NCBI GenBank assembly: GCA_002787235.1
Contig: PCWG01000039.1
Span: forward strand, 1 to 43,711
DNA length: 43,711 nt
Direction: 5' to 3'
DNA from: Nitrospinae bacterium CG11_big_fil_rev_8_21_14_0_20_45_15
GTDB lineage: Bacteria; Nitrospinota; Nitrospinia; Nitrospinales; VA-1
A program made the translations under genes and the position numbers. How positions within the stretch are numbered: position 1 is the first letter of the stretch; every line of letters begins with the position of its first letter. The notes under the pieces were generated by a model. The model was given only the letters and a program-made list of their open reading frames with translations, was not told the DNA's origin and searched no databases. Shown here one piece after another: positions 26,694 through 35,087 of the stretch.

Positions 26694-28124
26694 ATGCCAG
26701 TCGAAAGAAAAATATATTCAGGAATTTTTCGTGATGGAGGTGCAGGCTCCTTTGCCAAACGTCGTTATCGCAAGAGGCGCGAAGAATTGATGAAAAAGGA
26801 AAATTGTTTGATGGTGATTGCCGGTGTTCCTTATGGTCCGGGTGGGGAGACGGTCTGGTCTTACGCTCATTGTGCCAGCTATCAGGAACCGGGATTCATG
26901 TATCTGACGGGTATCAACCAATTCAACGTGATCTTGATTTTAGATCCGGGTTCAAAAGAATCCGACGAAATTCTTTTTGTCAGTTCCAAAGACCCTAAAA
27001 AGGAATTTTGGGATGGGGTACGTTTTGGCACAGGGGATCCTGCAAGTGAAGCCGAAGTGCGTCGCGTTACGGGGATAAAAGACGTGAGAAATATTGACTC
27101 ATTTCAGAAAGTTTTGAAAGAACGTTTCCTGAAGCGTCGAAAAAAAACGCTGGGTGCCTTGTGGATGGAGTCCCTAAGAAATGGAAAGACAGTTGTTGTC
27201 AAAGGCGATCACAACTGGGTGTTGAAACAGAAACTGTCTCGTTGGGTCAAGTCCTGGGGAAAAGGCAAGCTTGTCAATATCATGGACAATCATTTTGATT
27301 TGCGCCTTCCTTTAGACAAATACGATATTCAGAATACCCTTCAAGCTCAGGAAATCACGGGATTGGCATTCAAAGAAACCTTGCGCCATTTTAAAAATTT
27401 CAAAAGCGAATACGAACTGCAAGGTTTCCTTGAGGGACAGATGTTGATGAAGTCACCCTACGGCCTCAGTTTCCCTTCCATAATCGCAGGTGGGGCCAAT
27501 GCGGCGACCCTGCATTACATGAAAAATGATGACGAGTTTGCCAGAGAAGAAATGGTTTTGATGGATTTTGGTGTTCGCTGGATGACAATGCACGCGGATA
27601 TTTCCCGAACGGTGCCCGCTTCTGGCCGATTCAATCCCTTGCAAAAAATGTTGTATGAAATTGTCTTGAACGCTCAGATACAAGTGGAAAAAATGGCTTG
27701 CGCAGGGGTGACGATCAATCACTTGAATGAAGCTTGCTGGATTGCTGTCAATGAAGGGCTCGCTAAAAAATTCACTAAAGAGGGTGGAATCTTCAAGTTG
27801 GATTACACGGATCGTCCACATGGAGTCAGTCATTTGATGGGCGAGCAGGAACACGACGGTGACCCCTTCCGTATTTATTTGGGCAAGCCCATGCAAGCAG
27901 GTTGGATGATAAGCAATGAACCGGGACTTTATGGAGACTTCAAAATTAAATTAGATGGGAAGGTTTATGATGAACGGATTGGTATTCGTATTGAGGACAA
28001 TCTATTGATCCAGAAAAAAGGTTGTCTGAATCTTTCTCAGTGTGTGCCCAAGAAGGTGAGAGACATAGAAAAATTGATGTTGGGCGCAAGAGATAAGAAG
28101 AATGCTTTGATGAAGAAGGGGTAA
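26694..28124 (+). CDS. M24B family aminopeptidase (Xaa-Pro aminopeptidase, PepP-like)
   Basis: The 476-residue protein has an aminopeptidase P N-terminal domain (about 1-175; FMYLTGINQFNVILIL) and a pita-bread catalytic domain. The five metal ligands can be seen in order: Asp in LMDFGVRW, Asp in MHADISRTVPASG, His in DRPHGVSHLMG, Glu in ISNEPGLY and Glu in IGIRIEDNLL. It should therefore bind two Mn or Co ions and cleave N-terminal residues before proline. No signal peptide is present, so it is cytosolic. The ATG at 26694 is preferred over TTG at 26688. It diverges from the SRAP gene and converges on bcp. A 6-bp hairpin (28131-28150) lies between the two stops. Confidence 0.9.
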   Translation: MPVERKIYSGIFRDGGAGSFAKRRYRKRREELMKKENCLMVIAGVPYGPGGETVWSYAHCASYQEPGFMYLTGINQFNVILILDPGSKESDEILFVSSKDPKKEFWDGVRFGTGDPASEAEVRRVTGIKDVRNIDSFQKVLKERFLKRRKKTLGALWMESLRNGKTVVVKGDHNWVLKQKLSRWVKSWGKGKLVNIMDNHFDLRLPLDKYDIQNTLQAQEITGLAFKETLRHFKNFKSEYELQGFLEGQMLMKSPYGLSFPSIIAGGANAATLHYMKNDDEFAREEMVLMDFGVRWMTMHADISRTVPASGRFNPLQKMLYEIVLNAQIQVEKMACAGVTINHLNEACWIAVNEGLAKKFTKEGGIFKLDYTDRPHGVSHLMGEQEHDGDPFRIYLGKPMQAGWMISNEPGLYGDFKIKLDGKVYDERIGIRIEDNLLIQKKGCLNLSQCVPKKVRDIEKLMLGARDKKNALMKKG

Positions 28125-28152
28125 AAATGATATCTGTTGTTTTACAGATAAA

Positions 28153-28647
28153 CTAGAGTTCGGACAAAGCTTCGCGAACGGCGTCTACATGGCCTTTCAC
28201 TCTTACTTTAGGGAAGACCTTGTGGAGTATGCCTTTTTTATCGATGATGAAAGTGGTTCGAACTACTCCCATTGATTTTTTCCCGTAGAGAGTTTTTTCC
28301 TGCCAGACACCGTATTGATTTAAAATTTTCTTCTCTTCGTCAGCAATCAAGTCAAAGGGTAACGTGTACTTTTCAATGAATTTTTGATGTTTCTCTTGAG
28401 TATCCGCACTCACTCCGATGACAACGGTGTCTTTTAAGGACTGGAATTGATCCCTGAAATCACAGGCTTCTGTCGTGCAACCCGGAGTCATGTCTCGTGG
28501 GTAAAAATAAAGGACAACGTTACTCTTTCCTTTAAATGAGGAGAGTTTAACGGTTTTACCGTGCTGATTTTTACCAGAAAAATCAGGTGCTTTGCTCCCT
28601 TGTGCAGGGAGCAAAGCCAAACTGTTTGGTGCTTTATTAGAAGCCAT
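28153..28647 (-). CDS. bcp: Thioredoxin-dependent peroxiredoxin, Bcp/PrxQ type
   Basis: Bcp reduces hydrogen and organic peroxides using thioredoxin. The 164-residue sequence carries the atypical 2-Cys signature TPGCTTEACDFRD, with peroxidatic Cys57 and resolving Cys62 five residues later. LYFYPRDMTPGC and VVRTTFIIDKKG are also typical. Compared with the shortest homologues there are about 15 extra N-terminal residues, without signal-peptide character. The ATG overlaps the end of the upstream small periplasmic gene by 11 bases and lacks a Shine-Dalgarno, so translation is probably coupled. Confidence 0.94.
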   Translation of the reverse strand: MASNKAPNSLALLPAQGSKAPDFSGKNQHGKTVKLSSFKGKSNVVLYFYPRDMTPGCTTEACDFRDQFQSLKDTVVIGVSADTQEKHQKFIEKYTLPFDLIADEEKKILNQYGVWQEKTLYGKKSMGVVRTTFIIDKKGILHKVFPKVRVKGHVDAVREALSEL

Positions 28648-29074
28648 TTTTTTGTATCAACGCGTCAATGCTTGTATTCAATACTTTGATACTTTCCAGA
28701 ATTTTTGCCGTCGGAGTTCGATCGGGGCTGGAATTGGTCACAGAACGGGCTTCGGAAATAATATTTTCAATTGATTTAAATAGCTCCATGCTCGGAATCT
28801 TCTTTTCTTCGCACATCGTTTCAAAACCAACGATAAGTCTTTGGAGTTTACCGTCAATTTGCATACCAATGACCGAGTGATCGTTCAGCCCATTTCTTTC
28901 CATATAGGACCAAATACCCCCGTGACCTTGGACGATATTATTATCTCCCTGAAGGCTCTTTGTACCTTTTTTGCACATGTCGTTTGCAAAAGCGGGAGCT
29001 TCTATAGATAAGCACAGCACAAAAAATGCGGCTAAATAAAATTTTCTTGTAAGGCCGTGTGTCGTCATACGCAT
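28637..29074 (-). CDS. Small periplasmic protein of unknown function
   Basis: I do not recognise this 145-residue protein. The start is set at ATG 29074 because GAGGAG lies seven bases upstream and the following residues form a Sec signal peptide (MRMTTHGLTRKFYLAAFFVL, then a cleavage site near APAFA). A longer frame reaches 29164 but lacks a ribosome-binding site. The mature protein of about 118 residues is helical and polar with two cysteines (in DMCKKG and ETMCEEKK), which could form a disulfide in the periplasm. The end overlaps bcp by 11 bases, pointing to a shared transcript with the peroxiredoxin. No function is assigned. Confidence 0.72.
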   Translation of the reverse strand: MRMTTHGLTRKFYLAAFFVLCLSIEAPAFANDMCKKGTKSLQGDNNIVQGHGGIWSYMERNGLNDHSVIGMQIDGKLQRLIVGFETMCEEKKIPSMELFKSIENIISEARSVTNSSPDRTPTAKILESIKVLNTSIDALIQKNGF

Positions 29075-29208
29075 GCAGAATCTCCTCTTTCTCATAGTAA
29101 AGGGCTTTTGACAATCTAAGAAAGAGTCATATTTGATTCTTTCAGTAGTCGATTTAGTATACATATTTATTCTAAAATATTAAGCACTAGTTTTGAATTC
29201 CTGAAAAT

Positions 29209-30828
29209 TTAAGGATATTCTTTTTTGAAGGTTTCATTATCTTTGATTTTTTGGTAATCAGGGTCGGTATCGATCAGCGACTTGATTGCCGGGTTCAGTT
29301 TGATGGCTTCCTTTATATTCGCCAGTCCTTTGCTGGTGTTGCCAGAATCAAAATACCCCTTGGCCAGCAACAAACGATGCAAGGACATGTAGGGATGATT
29401 GGGGTGTGAAACCAGCATGCCTTCAAGGATGGAAATGGATTTATTTGTTTGTCCATTTTTCTGGTACGCCGTCGCGGTGTTGAGCATGCTGAACAAGTGG
29501 CCTGGGGTAAATCTTATTGCTAATGCATAGTTTGCAAGAGCTCTCTGAAACATTCCGTAATACGCAAATACCTCACCTTTTCGATTCAAGGCTTCAGTGG
29601 GGTCAATAAAAGTTTCATTGGCCACTGGGTTTGGAAAAGTAGGGATATTTTCTTTGGGAAATTCTTTCAAGCTTACTTTTGCAATGCCTTGTGGATCTGT
29701 CAATTTGCTTGCCTGAAAGTATAAATTTCTAGCTGAATCAAGATTTCCTCGAAGTACCTGGATATCGGCCAACTCCAGATAACTTTGGGATTTGATTGCG
29801 TTATTGTCTGGATTGAGTTCTAGCAAACGCTGGATGGCTTCTTCTGTTTCTGTCAGGCGCAGCAACAGGGTATTCACACCAATCAGGATTTGTAGAATTT
29901 TGGTGTCTTTGGGTTGTAACCGTGCCGCCGTCTCTATTTCTATGAGTGCGAGACCGTATTTCTTGGCTTCATATAACGAGCGGGAACGACTGGTGTGATA
30001 CTGAGCTGGTTTAATGGTTTGAGGAAGACGCGCAGTTTCACCTTTATCAATATAATCCCTTAAATTCAGAGCGGATTCTTTTTGAGAGAATTCTTTGTTG
30101 GATTGCAACATCCTGGCGATCAATTCTTTTGCTTCTTTATTTTTCCCATTGACCGCATACATATAGGCCAATTGATACATTGACTCGACATGATTTTCAT
30201 CAATTTCTAAAGCGTGCTGGAATTTTTTTTCTGCCTCTTCAGGCTGATTAAGATAGGAAAGGTTCATGCCTTGACGGAACGCGTACAACGGATTTCTGGG
30301 ATCGAGTTCTTCCGCTTTTTGAAGTTGTTTGTTCGCTTCTGGCATTTCACCCATGGCTTCAAGAATGACAGAATATTCGTAAAAGGTTTGCGGAGAACTG
30401 CTGTGCTGTTGTGTTGCGATAAGGCAGGATCGTTTGGCAGTTTCGGCCTGTCCCATTTCTCGGTTGAGAAGGCAAAATAAATATTGGGTGATGGGGTGAA
30501 ATTGTTCCATCTTGTAGGCTTTGCTCACCAGATCCGCTGTTTCCCGATATTGCCCCATTTCAAACAAAACCATTGCTTTGAGATAAACAGGAGTGGCTTC
30601 CCTGGGGAGATGTTTGATTTTTGTGTCTAACAGATCCAGAGCGGCTTTATATTCACCTTGACTCACGAGTTGCCTGACTTCTGCGTAATCAGGATCGCCA
30701 ATCTCCCTTATTTTTTCAGTGTTCCACTGTGAAATTTCAGCGGAAGGAAAGGAAGACGCTTGTGATGCTTCGACAAGTGTGGTCAGTAAAATAAATATCG
30801 AAAGTGAAAGATAAAAGACTTTTTTCAT
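29209..30828 (-). CDS. Exported TPR-repeat protein
   Basis: The 539-residue protein has a signal peptide (KVFYLSLSIFILLTTL, cleavage near EASQAS) and then about ten tetratricopeptide repeats. Recognisable repeats include YKAALDLLDTKIKHLPREAT, QYRETADLVSKAYKM, EDPRNPLY-type turns with QPEEAEKKFQHALEID, YGLALIEIETAARLQPKD and RALANYALAIRFTPGH. Such proteins are protein-interaction scaffolds, here in the periplasm or attached to the outer membrane. It begins 27 bases after the DUF1566 gene, behind an AGGAAG ribosome-binding site, so the two are likely co-transcribed downstream of gatB. The partner proteins are unknown. Confidence 0.87.
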   Translation of the reverse strand: MKKVFYLSLSIFILLTTLVEASQASSFPSAEISQWNTEKIREIGDPDYAEVRQLVSQGEYKAALDLLDTKIKHLPREATPVYLKAMVLFEMGQYRETADLVSKAYKMEQFHPITQYLFCLLNREMGQAETAKRSCLIATQQHSSSPQTFYEYSVILEAMGEMPEANKQLQKAEELDPRNPLYAFRQGMNLSYLNQPEEAEKKFQHALEIDENHVESMYQLAYMYAVNGKNKEAKELIARMLQSNKEFSQKESALNLRDYIDKGETARLPQTIKPAQYHTSRSRSLYEAKKYGLALIEIETAARLQPKDTKILQILIGVNTLLLRLTETEEAIQRLLELNPDNNAIKSQSYLELADIQVLRGNLDSARNLYFQASKLTDPQGIAKVSLKEFPKENIPTFPNPVANETFIDPTEALNRKGEVFAYYGMFQRALANYALAIRFTPGHLFSMLNTATAYQKNGQTNKSISILEGMLVSHPNHPYMSLHRLLLAKGYFDSGNTSKGLANIKEAIKLNPAIKSLIDTDPDYQKIKDNETFKKEYP

Positions 30829-30855
30829 TGCGACTGTGGCTTCCTGGTCTTGAGA

Positions 30856-31389
30856 TTAATTGGATGCAGTGCGAACGGGGCGAATACCTTTGCGCGCCTT
30901 GTCTGTTCGTTTGCTGTTAAACATTCTTCCGCTATTGTAAACGATGCCAACTGCGTTGTAGACACCGTTGCTGTTGGTGGACCAAATAGAGCCGGCACCT
31001 TCTGGCGCAAAAATGGGATCTATGTGGATCGCCATTTCATGCCCGACTTGTTTGCTATTGAATTTATCTCCCTCAAAAAGTGTTCCCAGTTCTTCCAGTG
31101 TGGGCATTCTCCAGTCAATGTAACCAGCAAAAGCTTCCTGATTCATTTTCTTCACATAGACAATGCAATCCATCCAGTTGAGCCAGTGACCGATATGAAG
31201 GTAAGAATCTTTCTTCATCCACATCAATCCTGTTTTTGAGTCAGTGATGGTTTCATCCCCATTGTCAATAAAACGTTTGTCGGCTGAAAAAGTCTTATTT
31301 GTATCAGCCCAAAGACTTTGTGGAGAATGTGCAAGTGATATAGGAAGCAGAAACGCAAATACGAAAATAAAACGGATGATTGTATTCAA
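30856..31389 (-). CDS. Exported DUF1566 (Lcl C-terminal-like) domain protein
   Basis: The 177-residue protein has a signal peptide (FIFVFAFLLPISLAHS) and one DUF1566/Lcl-type domain, recognised by FIDNGDETITDSKTGLMWMK, DWRMPTLEELGTLFE, GSIWSTNSNG and the closing GIRPVR. The domain is found in secreted and surface proteins of many Gram-negatives and is thought to bind other proteins or carbohydrates; no enzymatic activity is established. The start codon appears to be TTG at 31389, because the next in-frame ATG lies beyond the signal peptide and would remove it. It lies 19 bases after gatB and 27 before the TPR gene. Confidence 0.85.
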   Translation of the reverse strand: MNTIIRFIFVFAFLLPISLAHSPQSLWADTNKTFSADKRFIDNGDETITDSKTGLMWMKKDSYLHIGHWLNWMDCIVYVKKMNQEAFAGYIDWRMPTLEELGTLFEGDKFNSKQVGHEMAIHIDPIFAPEGAGSIWSTNSNGVYNAVGIVYNSGRMFNSKRTDKARKGIRPVRTASN

Positions 31390-31408
31390 AATAATTTCGG
31401 GTATAGGG

Positions 31409-32845
31409 TTAGGTTAGTTTTTCTTTTATAATTTTATTGACGAGTTCAGGATTAGCCTGTCCTTTACTAGCTTTCATGACTTGCCCGACAAAGAAGCCCA
31501 TGAGCTTGTCTTTGCCATTGCGAAATTCTTCGGCTTGACCCGGGTTGGCATCAATGACTTCCTGAACCAGTTTTTCAAGAGCACCGGTGTCTGAAATTTG
31601 AACGAGGCCTTTTTCCTGAATGATTTGTTCCGCAGGTTTGCCAGTGGAGTACATGTCTTCAAAAACAGTTTTAGCTATTTTCCCACTGATGGTCTGCTTG
31701 TCGATCAATTTAAACAATTCAGCCATTGCAATCGCGGGGATAGGGCAATTCGAAATACCCAGACCTTCTTTATTGAGTCGGCCCAATAAATCTCCCATGA
31801 TCCAATTGCTGGCGGTCTTTGGGATGGCTCCCTCGGAAACACAATTCTCAAAATAATGCGCCAGATCCTGCTCGGCGGTCAACACACCCGCGTCGTATTC
31901 TGGAATTTTAAATTCAGCCACATAGCGTTGACGTTTTTCTTCAGGCAATTCGGGAATCGTCGATCGCGTTCTTTCAATCCACTCAGAATTAACTACGATG
32001 GGCGGTAGGTCGGGCTCTGGAAAATAGCGGTAGTCATGTGCTTCTTCCTTGCTACGCATTGAAAAAGTAATGCCTTTATCGGAATCGTAAAGACGCGTCT
32101 CCTGAATTACTTTTTCTCCCTGATTCAGTATTTTTGCCTGACGATCGGTTTCGTATTCGATAGCTTTTTGTATGAACCGGAAGGAGTTGAGATTTTTTAA
32201 TTCCGTTCGAGTCCCAAATTCTTCCTGCCCCCAGGGTCTTAATGAAACGTTGGCATCGCAACGGAAACTGCCTTCTTCCATATTACAATCACTGACGTCT
32301 GCGTATTGCAAGATGGATCGCAGTTCTATCAAATAAGCCTTGGCTTCTTCAGCGGAGCGTAACTCGGGTTCGCTCACAATTTCGATCAAAGGAACACCCG
32401 TGCGATTGAAGTCGATGTAACTTTTTCCTGAAACTCCCAGATTTTCACCATGAATTAATTTCCCGGCATCCTCTTCCATATGGATTCGAGTGATGCCAAT
32501 GCGTTTTTGCACGCCGTCGACTTGAATGTCGAGGTGACCGCGAAGACCGATGGGAAGCGCGAATTGAGAGATTTGATAGCCTTTGGGCAGGTCGGGGTAA
32601 AAATAGTTTTTCCGGTCGAATTGACTGATTTCCTGAACCTCACTATGGGTTGCCAAACAGGCTCGAATGGCATATTCCAACGCCTGTTTGTTGAGAACCG
32701 GGAGTACACCGGGCAAGCCCAGGCAAACAGGGCAGGTATTTTCGTTGGGAGATCGACCAAACGCGGTGGAACAGGAACAGAATATTTTTGTTTTTGTTTT
32801 CATTTGGGTGTGGACTTCTAACCCAATGACTAATTCATAATCCAT
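31409..32845 (-). CDS. gatB: Aspartyl/glutamyl-tRNA(Asn/Gln) amidotransferase subunit B
   Basis: GatB is the kinase/transamidase subunit of the GatCAB complex, which converts Glu-tRNA(Gln) and Asp-tRNA(Asn) to their amidated forms. The 478-residue protein begins with [13 protein letters not shown] and has zinc-binding cysteines in the CSCS and CPVC motifs. It continues with [48 protein letters not shown] and the C-terminal YqeY-like tRNA-binding tail ([11 protein letters not shown]). AAGGAA lies nine bases before the ATG. gatA and gatC are not in the window, which is common because the subunits are often scattered. Genes for two exported proteins follow it closely. Confidence 0.97.
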   Translation of the reverse strand: MDYELVIGLEVHTQMKTKTKIFCSCSTAFGRSPNENTCPVCLGLPGVLPVLNKQALEYAIRACLATHSEVQEISQFDRKNYFYPDLPKGYQISQFALPIGLRGHLDIQVDGVQKRIGITRIHMEEDAGKLIHGENLGVSGKSYIDFNRTGVPLIEIVSEPELRSAEEAKAYLIELRSILQYADVSDCNMEEGSFRCDANVSLRPWGQEEFGTRTELKNLNSFRFIQKAIEYETDRQAKILNQGEKVIQETRLYDSDKGITFSMRSKEEAHDYRYFPEPDLPPIVVNSEWIERTRSTIPELPEEKRQRYVAEFKIPEYDAGVLTAEQDLAHYFENCVSEGAIPKTASNWIMGDLLGRLNKEGLGISNCPIPAIAMAELFKLIDKQTISGKIAKTVFEDMYSTGKPAEQIIQEKGLVQISDTGALEKLVQEVIDANPGQAEEFRNGKDKLMGFFVGQVMKASKGQANPELVNKIIKEKLT

Positions 32846-32872
32846 TGAACAAAATTCCTTAAACTCTTTTGA

Positions 32873-32899
32873 GACAACTCATACTAGAGGTGAGTTGCC
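32873..32899. repeat. Inverted repeat between SDR and gatB
   Basis: GACAACTCA (32873-32881) and TGAGTTGCC (32891-32899) pair over eight of nine positions around a nine-base spacer, 28-54 bases upstream of gatB. No T run follows on either strand, so an operator or weak hairpin is more likely than a terminator. Confidence 0.35.
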
Positions 32900-33008
32900 A
32901 TGGTTTTATTCACTTTAAAATCGCACACGTATTCTGATGAAGTGTCCAATGAAGAAAAGCACGATTGTAGACGCAGGTGATTTCTTCGTCAAGCCGCCAT
33001 TGATTATT

Positions 33009-33749
33009 TTAATGTGCGGTAAATCCGCCATCCACAGGGAGAACGACTCCTGTGACAAATGCAGACTCATCACTGGCGAGGTAGAGACAGGCGTTGGCGA
33101 CATCTTCTGCTTTGCCAAATCGTCCTATGGGGTAATCCTTGGCCCAGATTGCCATCAATTCCTTATCCGCCATCAGGTCTGCGGTCATTTCAGTTTCGAT
33201 CAATCCCGGACAAATCGCATTGGAACGAATCCCCAAAGCTCCATATTCCATAGCAATAGACCGACTGAATTGAATGAGAGCACCTTTTGACGCATTGTAA
33301 GCAGCGACTTGTGGCACTGCAATCATTCCTAAAATCGAGCTTATATGTAGAAAATTTCCGCTTTTTTGAGCGATCATTGGTTTCAAAGCGCGTTGGGTCA
33401 GTCGAAAAACCGATGAAATGTTGAGGTCCATCGTATCATTCCACTGGGCCTCTTCCATTTCATGGAGGGGGGCTCCTGAAAATGCCCCCGCATTATTGAC
33501 TACAATATCGATACGTCCGTGTGTATCCATAGCGGTTTTTATCAAACGATCGAGATCTTCATTGCGGGTCATATCGCCTGTAACTGCCTGCGCTTGGGGG
33601 CCCAGCTCCTGAACCGCACTTTGAAGTCGGTCCGTTCTTCTTCCAAAAAGCAGTGTTTTAGCACCCTCCCTACAGAAGGCTCTTGCGGTAGCCAAACCGA
33701 TACCAGATCCACCACCCGTTATCAGAGCAATTTTTCCTTCAAGGCGCAT
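33009..33749 (-). CDS. Short-chain dehydrogenase/reductase (FabG-like)
   Basis: This classical SDR of 246 residues has the TGGGSGIG cofactor motif (11-18), FGRRTDRL, GDMTRNED, NNAG, the catalytic Ser in ISSILGM and the catalytic Tyr/Lys in AYNASKGAL, and ends with VLPVDGGFTAH. An Arg-Arg pair after the second strand suggests NADP(H). The substrate is not determinable; FabG-like 3-oxoacyl reductases and many alcohol dehydrogenases share these motifs. AAGGAAA precedes ATG 33749. It is separated from gatB by 163 bases that hold an inverted repeat but no obvious gene. Confidence 0.9.
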   Translation of the reverse strand: MRLEGKIALITGGGSGIGLATARAFCREGAKTLLFGRRTDRLQSAVQELGPQAQAVTGDMTRNEDLDRLIKTAMDTHGRIDIVVNNAGAFSGAPLHEMEEAQWNDTMDLNISSVFRLTQRALKPMIAQKSGNFLHISSILGMIAVPQVAAYNASKGALIQFSRSIAMEYGALGIRSNAICPGLIETEMTADLMADKELMAIWAKDYPIGRFGKAEDVANACLYLASDESAFVTGVVLPVDGGFTAH

Positions 33750-33802
33750 GATTTTCCTTCGATTTTTTTCTTTTAAAAATTAGAAAAGAATGCACGTTCA
33801 AT

Positions 33803-33832
33803 TTGTTTCTATTCTCAGTATCTGTGTATAAT
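33803..33832 (+). promoter_or_regulatory. Promoter candidate for the two-component gene cluster
   Basis: TTGTTT (33803-33808) and a perfect TATAAT (33827-33832) are 18 bp apart. Transcription would begin near 33839, about 75 bases before the first small gene, and diverges from the SDR gene. Confidence 0.5.
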
Positions 33833-33912
33833 GATTCTCTCAAGCTGAAGGTTGATGTAATATTATCAGCTGGAATCTTTTTAAGGATACAGGACTTGTT
33901 TTTGAGAATACA

Positions 33913-34155
33913 ATGAAATTTGTCTATTATGGATTTGGTGGATTTATAGGTGGTGTTTGCGGGGTTGTCATTAATATGGTGTTTTACTGGCTGGAAAAGT
34001 CTGGAAATCCATTGTTGACAAATCTTGGCAGGGAGTATGGTGTCTTGGGTCGCTTTGTAGGAGAGCTTGTCAACACTTTACCATTGATTGGTGTTGTTCT
34101 GGGAGTCGTTCTGGTTCGAACTATTTTTAAAACTGAACTTGAGAAAATGGATTAG
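33913..34155 (+). CDS. Small two-helix membrane protein of unknown function
   Basis: This is an unrecognised 80-residue protein with two predicted membrane helices (about 4-26, YYGFGGFIGGVCGVVINMVF, and about 50-70, VNTLPLIGVVLGVVLVRTI), separated by a polar loop. The first helix is rich in GxxxG-type spacing, which favours helix packing. It is the first gene after a promoter candidate and is followed by another small gene and a two-component system on the same strand, so it may be co-regulated with them. An AAGGA lies upstream but at a long distance. Whether it interacts with the sensor kinase is unknown. Confidence 0.62.
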   Translation: MKFVYYGFGGFIGGVCGVVINMVFYWLEKSGNPLLTNLGREYGVLGRFVGELVNTLPLIGVVLGVVLVRTIFKTELEKMD

Positions 34156-34201
34156 TACCACACTGAAATAAATTAGAAATGGATGCAAGTACTGGTAAAT
34201 C

Positions 34202-34408
34202 ATGTCTAAAAAATTCAATGAAAATTTATTAAAAGCTTTAGAAGCTTCTATTGAGGCCGCTGGTATTTGTAAACAGGCCATGGTAGATGCTAATGATGAA
34301 AGTTGTCGTGCTATGTATTCTGCGATTTCAAAGGACTGTGAAAAACATATCGAAATGTTGCGCGGAGAAATCGAACTGCATAAACAGCAGGAGAAGTGGG
34401 ACGTTTGA
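34202..34408 (+). CDS. Small cysteine-containing helical protein upstream of the response regulator
   Basis: The 68-residue protein is not recognised. It predicts as mostly alpha-helical and cytosolic. Three cysteines, at 23, 35 and 46, are spaced by 12 and 11 residues, each followed three or four residues later by Met or His (CKQAM, CRAM, CEKH). That periodicity could place soft-metal ligands along helices. The stop codon is immediately followed by the ATG of the response regulator, so the two are translationally coupled. Together with the CusR/CusS-like neighbours, a metal-binding or sensory accessory role is possible but is inference. Confidence 0.65.
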   Translation: MSKKFNENLLKALEASIEAAGICKQAMVDANDESCRAMYSAISKDCEKHIEMLRGEIELHKQQEKWDV

Positions 34409-35077
34409 ATGCGTATTCTAGTCGTTGAAGACGAAAAAAAAGTAGCGGGTTTCATCAAAAAGGGATTGGAAGAGGAAACCTACGCGGTAGATATTGCGCA
34501 CGATGGCAGTGAAGGCTTCTATCTTGGAAAAGAAAATCAATACGATTTGATTATTCTGGATTGGATGTTGCCAGAGATGGATGGTCTGGAAGTTCTTCAG
34601 AAATTACGGCAATCCGGTATAGATACACCGATTCTGCTTTTGACCGCTAAAGATTCTGTGGAAGACAAGGTCGCGGGGCTCAATAAGGGAGCAGACGATT
34701 ATCTGACGAAACCTTTTGCGTTTTCCGAATTGTTGGCACGCGTTCGTGTTCTCTTGCGCAGAGGTCAGAAGGAAACTAAAACGACGCTCACTCTGGGTGA
34801 CTTGACTTTGGATCTAGTGAGTCACAAGGTGAAAAGAGGCGATGAAGATATTGAACTGACCAGTAAAGAATACAGTCTGTTGGAATATTTCATGCGCAAT
34901 CCGGGAAAAGTATTGACTCGAACGATGATTGCCGAACATGTCTGGGATTATAACTTTGATACATTCACCAATGTTATCGATGTATACATCAATCATCTGC
35001 GTAAAAAGATTGATAAAAATTTTTCCAAAAAACTTTTGCATACAATGCGAGGGGTCGGTTATGTCATGAAAGAGTGA
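34409..35077 (+). CDS. OmpR/PhoB-family response regulator (CusR/CopR-like)
   Basis: The 222-residue protein has a receiver domain (1-115) with acidic pocket Glu7/Asp8, phospho-acceptor Asp51 in LIILDWMLP, and the conserved Thr and Lys in LLLTAKD and YLTKPFAF. The C-terminal winged-helix DNA-binding domain (about 127-220; ELTSKEYSLLEYFMRNPGK, IDVYINHLRKKID) follows. These features, and the pairing with a heavy-metal-sensor-type kinase, fit the CusR/CopR branch. It begins directly at the stop of the small Cys protein and ends 10 bases before the kinase. Its target operators are not identified. Confidence 0.93.
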   Translation: MRILVVEDEKKVAGFIKKGLEEETYAVDIAHDGSEGFYLGKENQYDLIILDWMLPEMDGLEVLQKLRQSGIDTPILLLTAKDSVEDKVAGLNKGADDYLTKPFAFSELLARVRVLLRRGQKETKTTLTLGDLTLDLVSHKVKRGDEDIELTSKEYSLLEYFMRNPGKVLTRTMIAEHVWDYNFDTFTNVIDVYINHLRKKIDKNFSKKLLHTMRGVGYVMKE

Positions 35078-35087
35078 TTCTTAAGCC

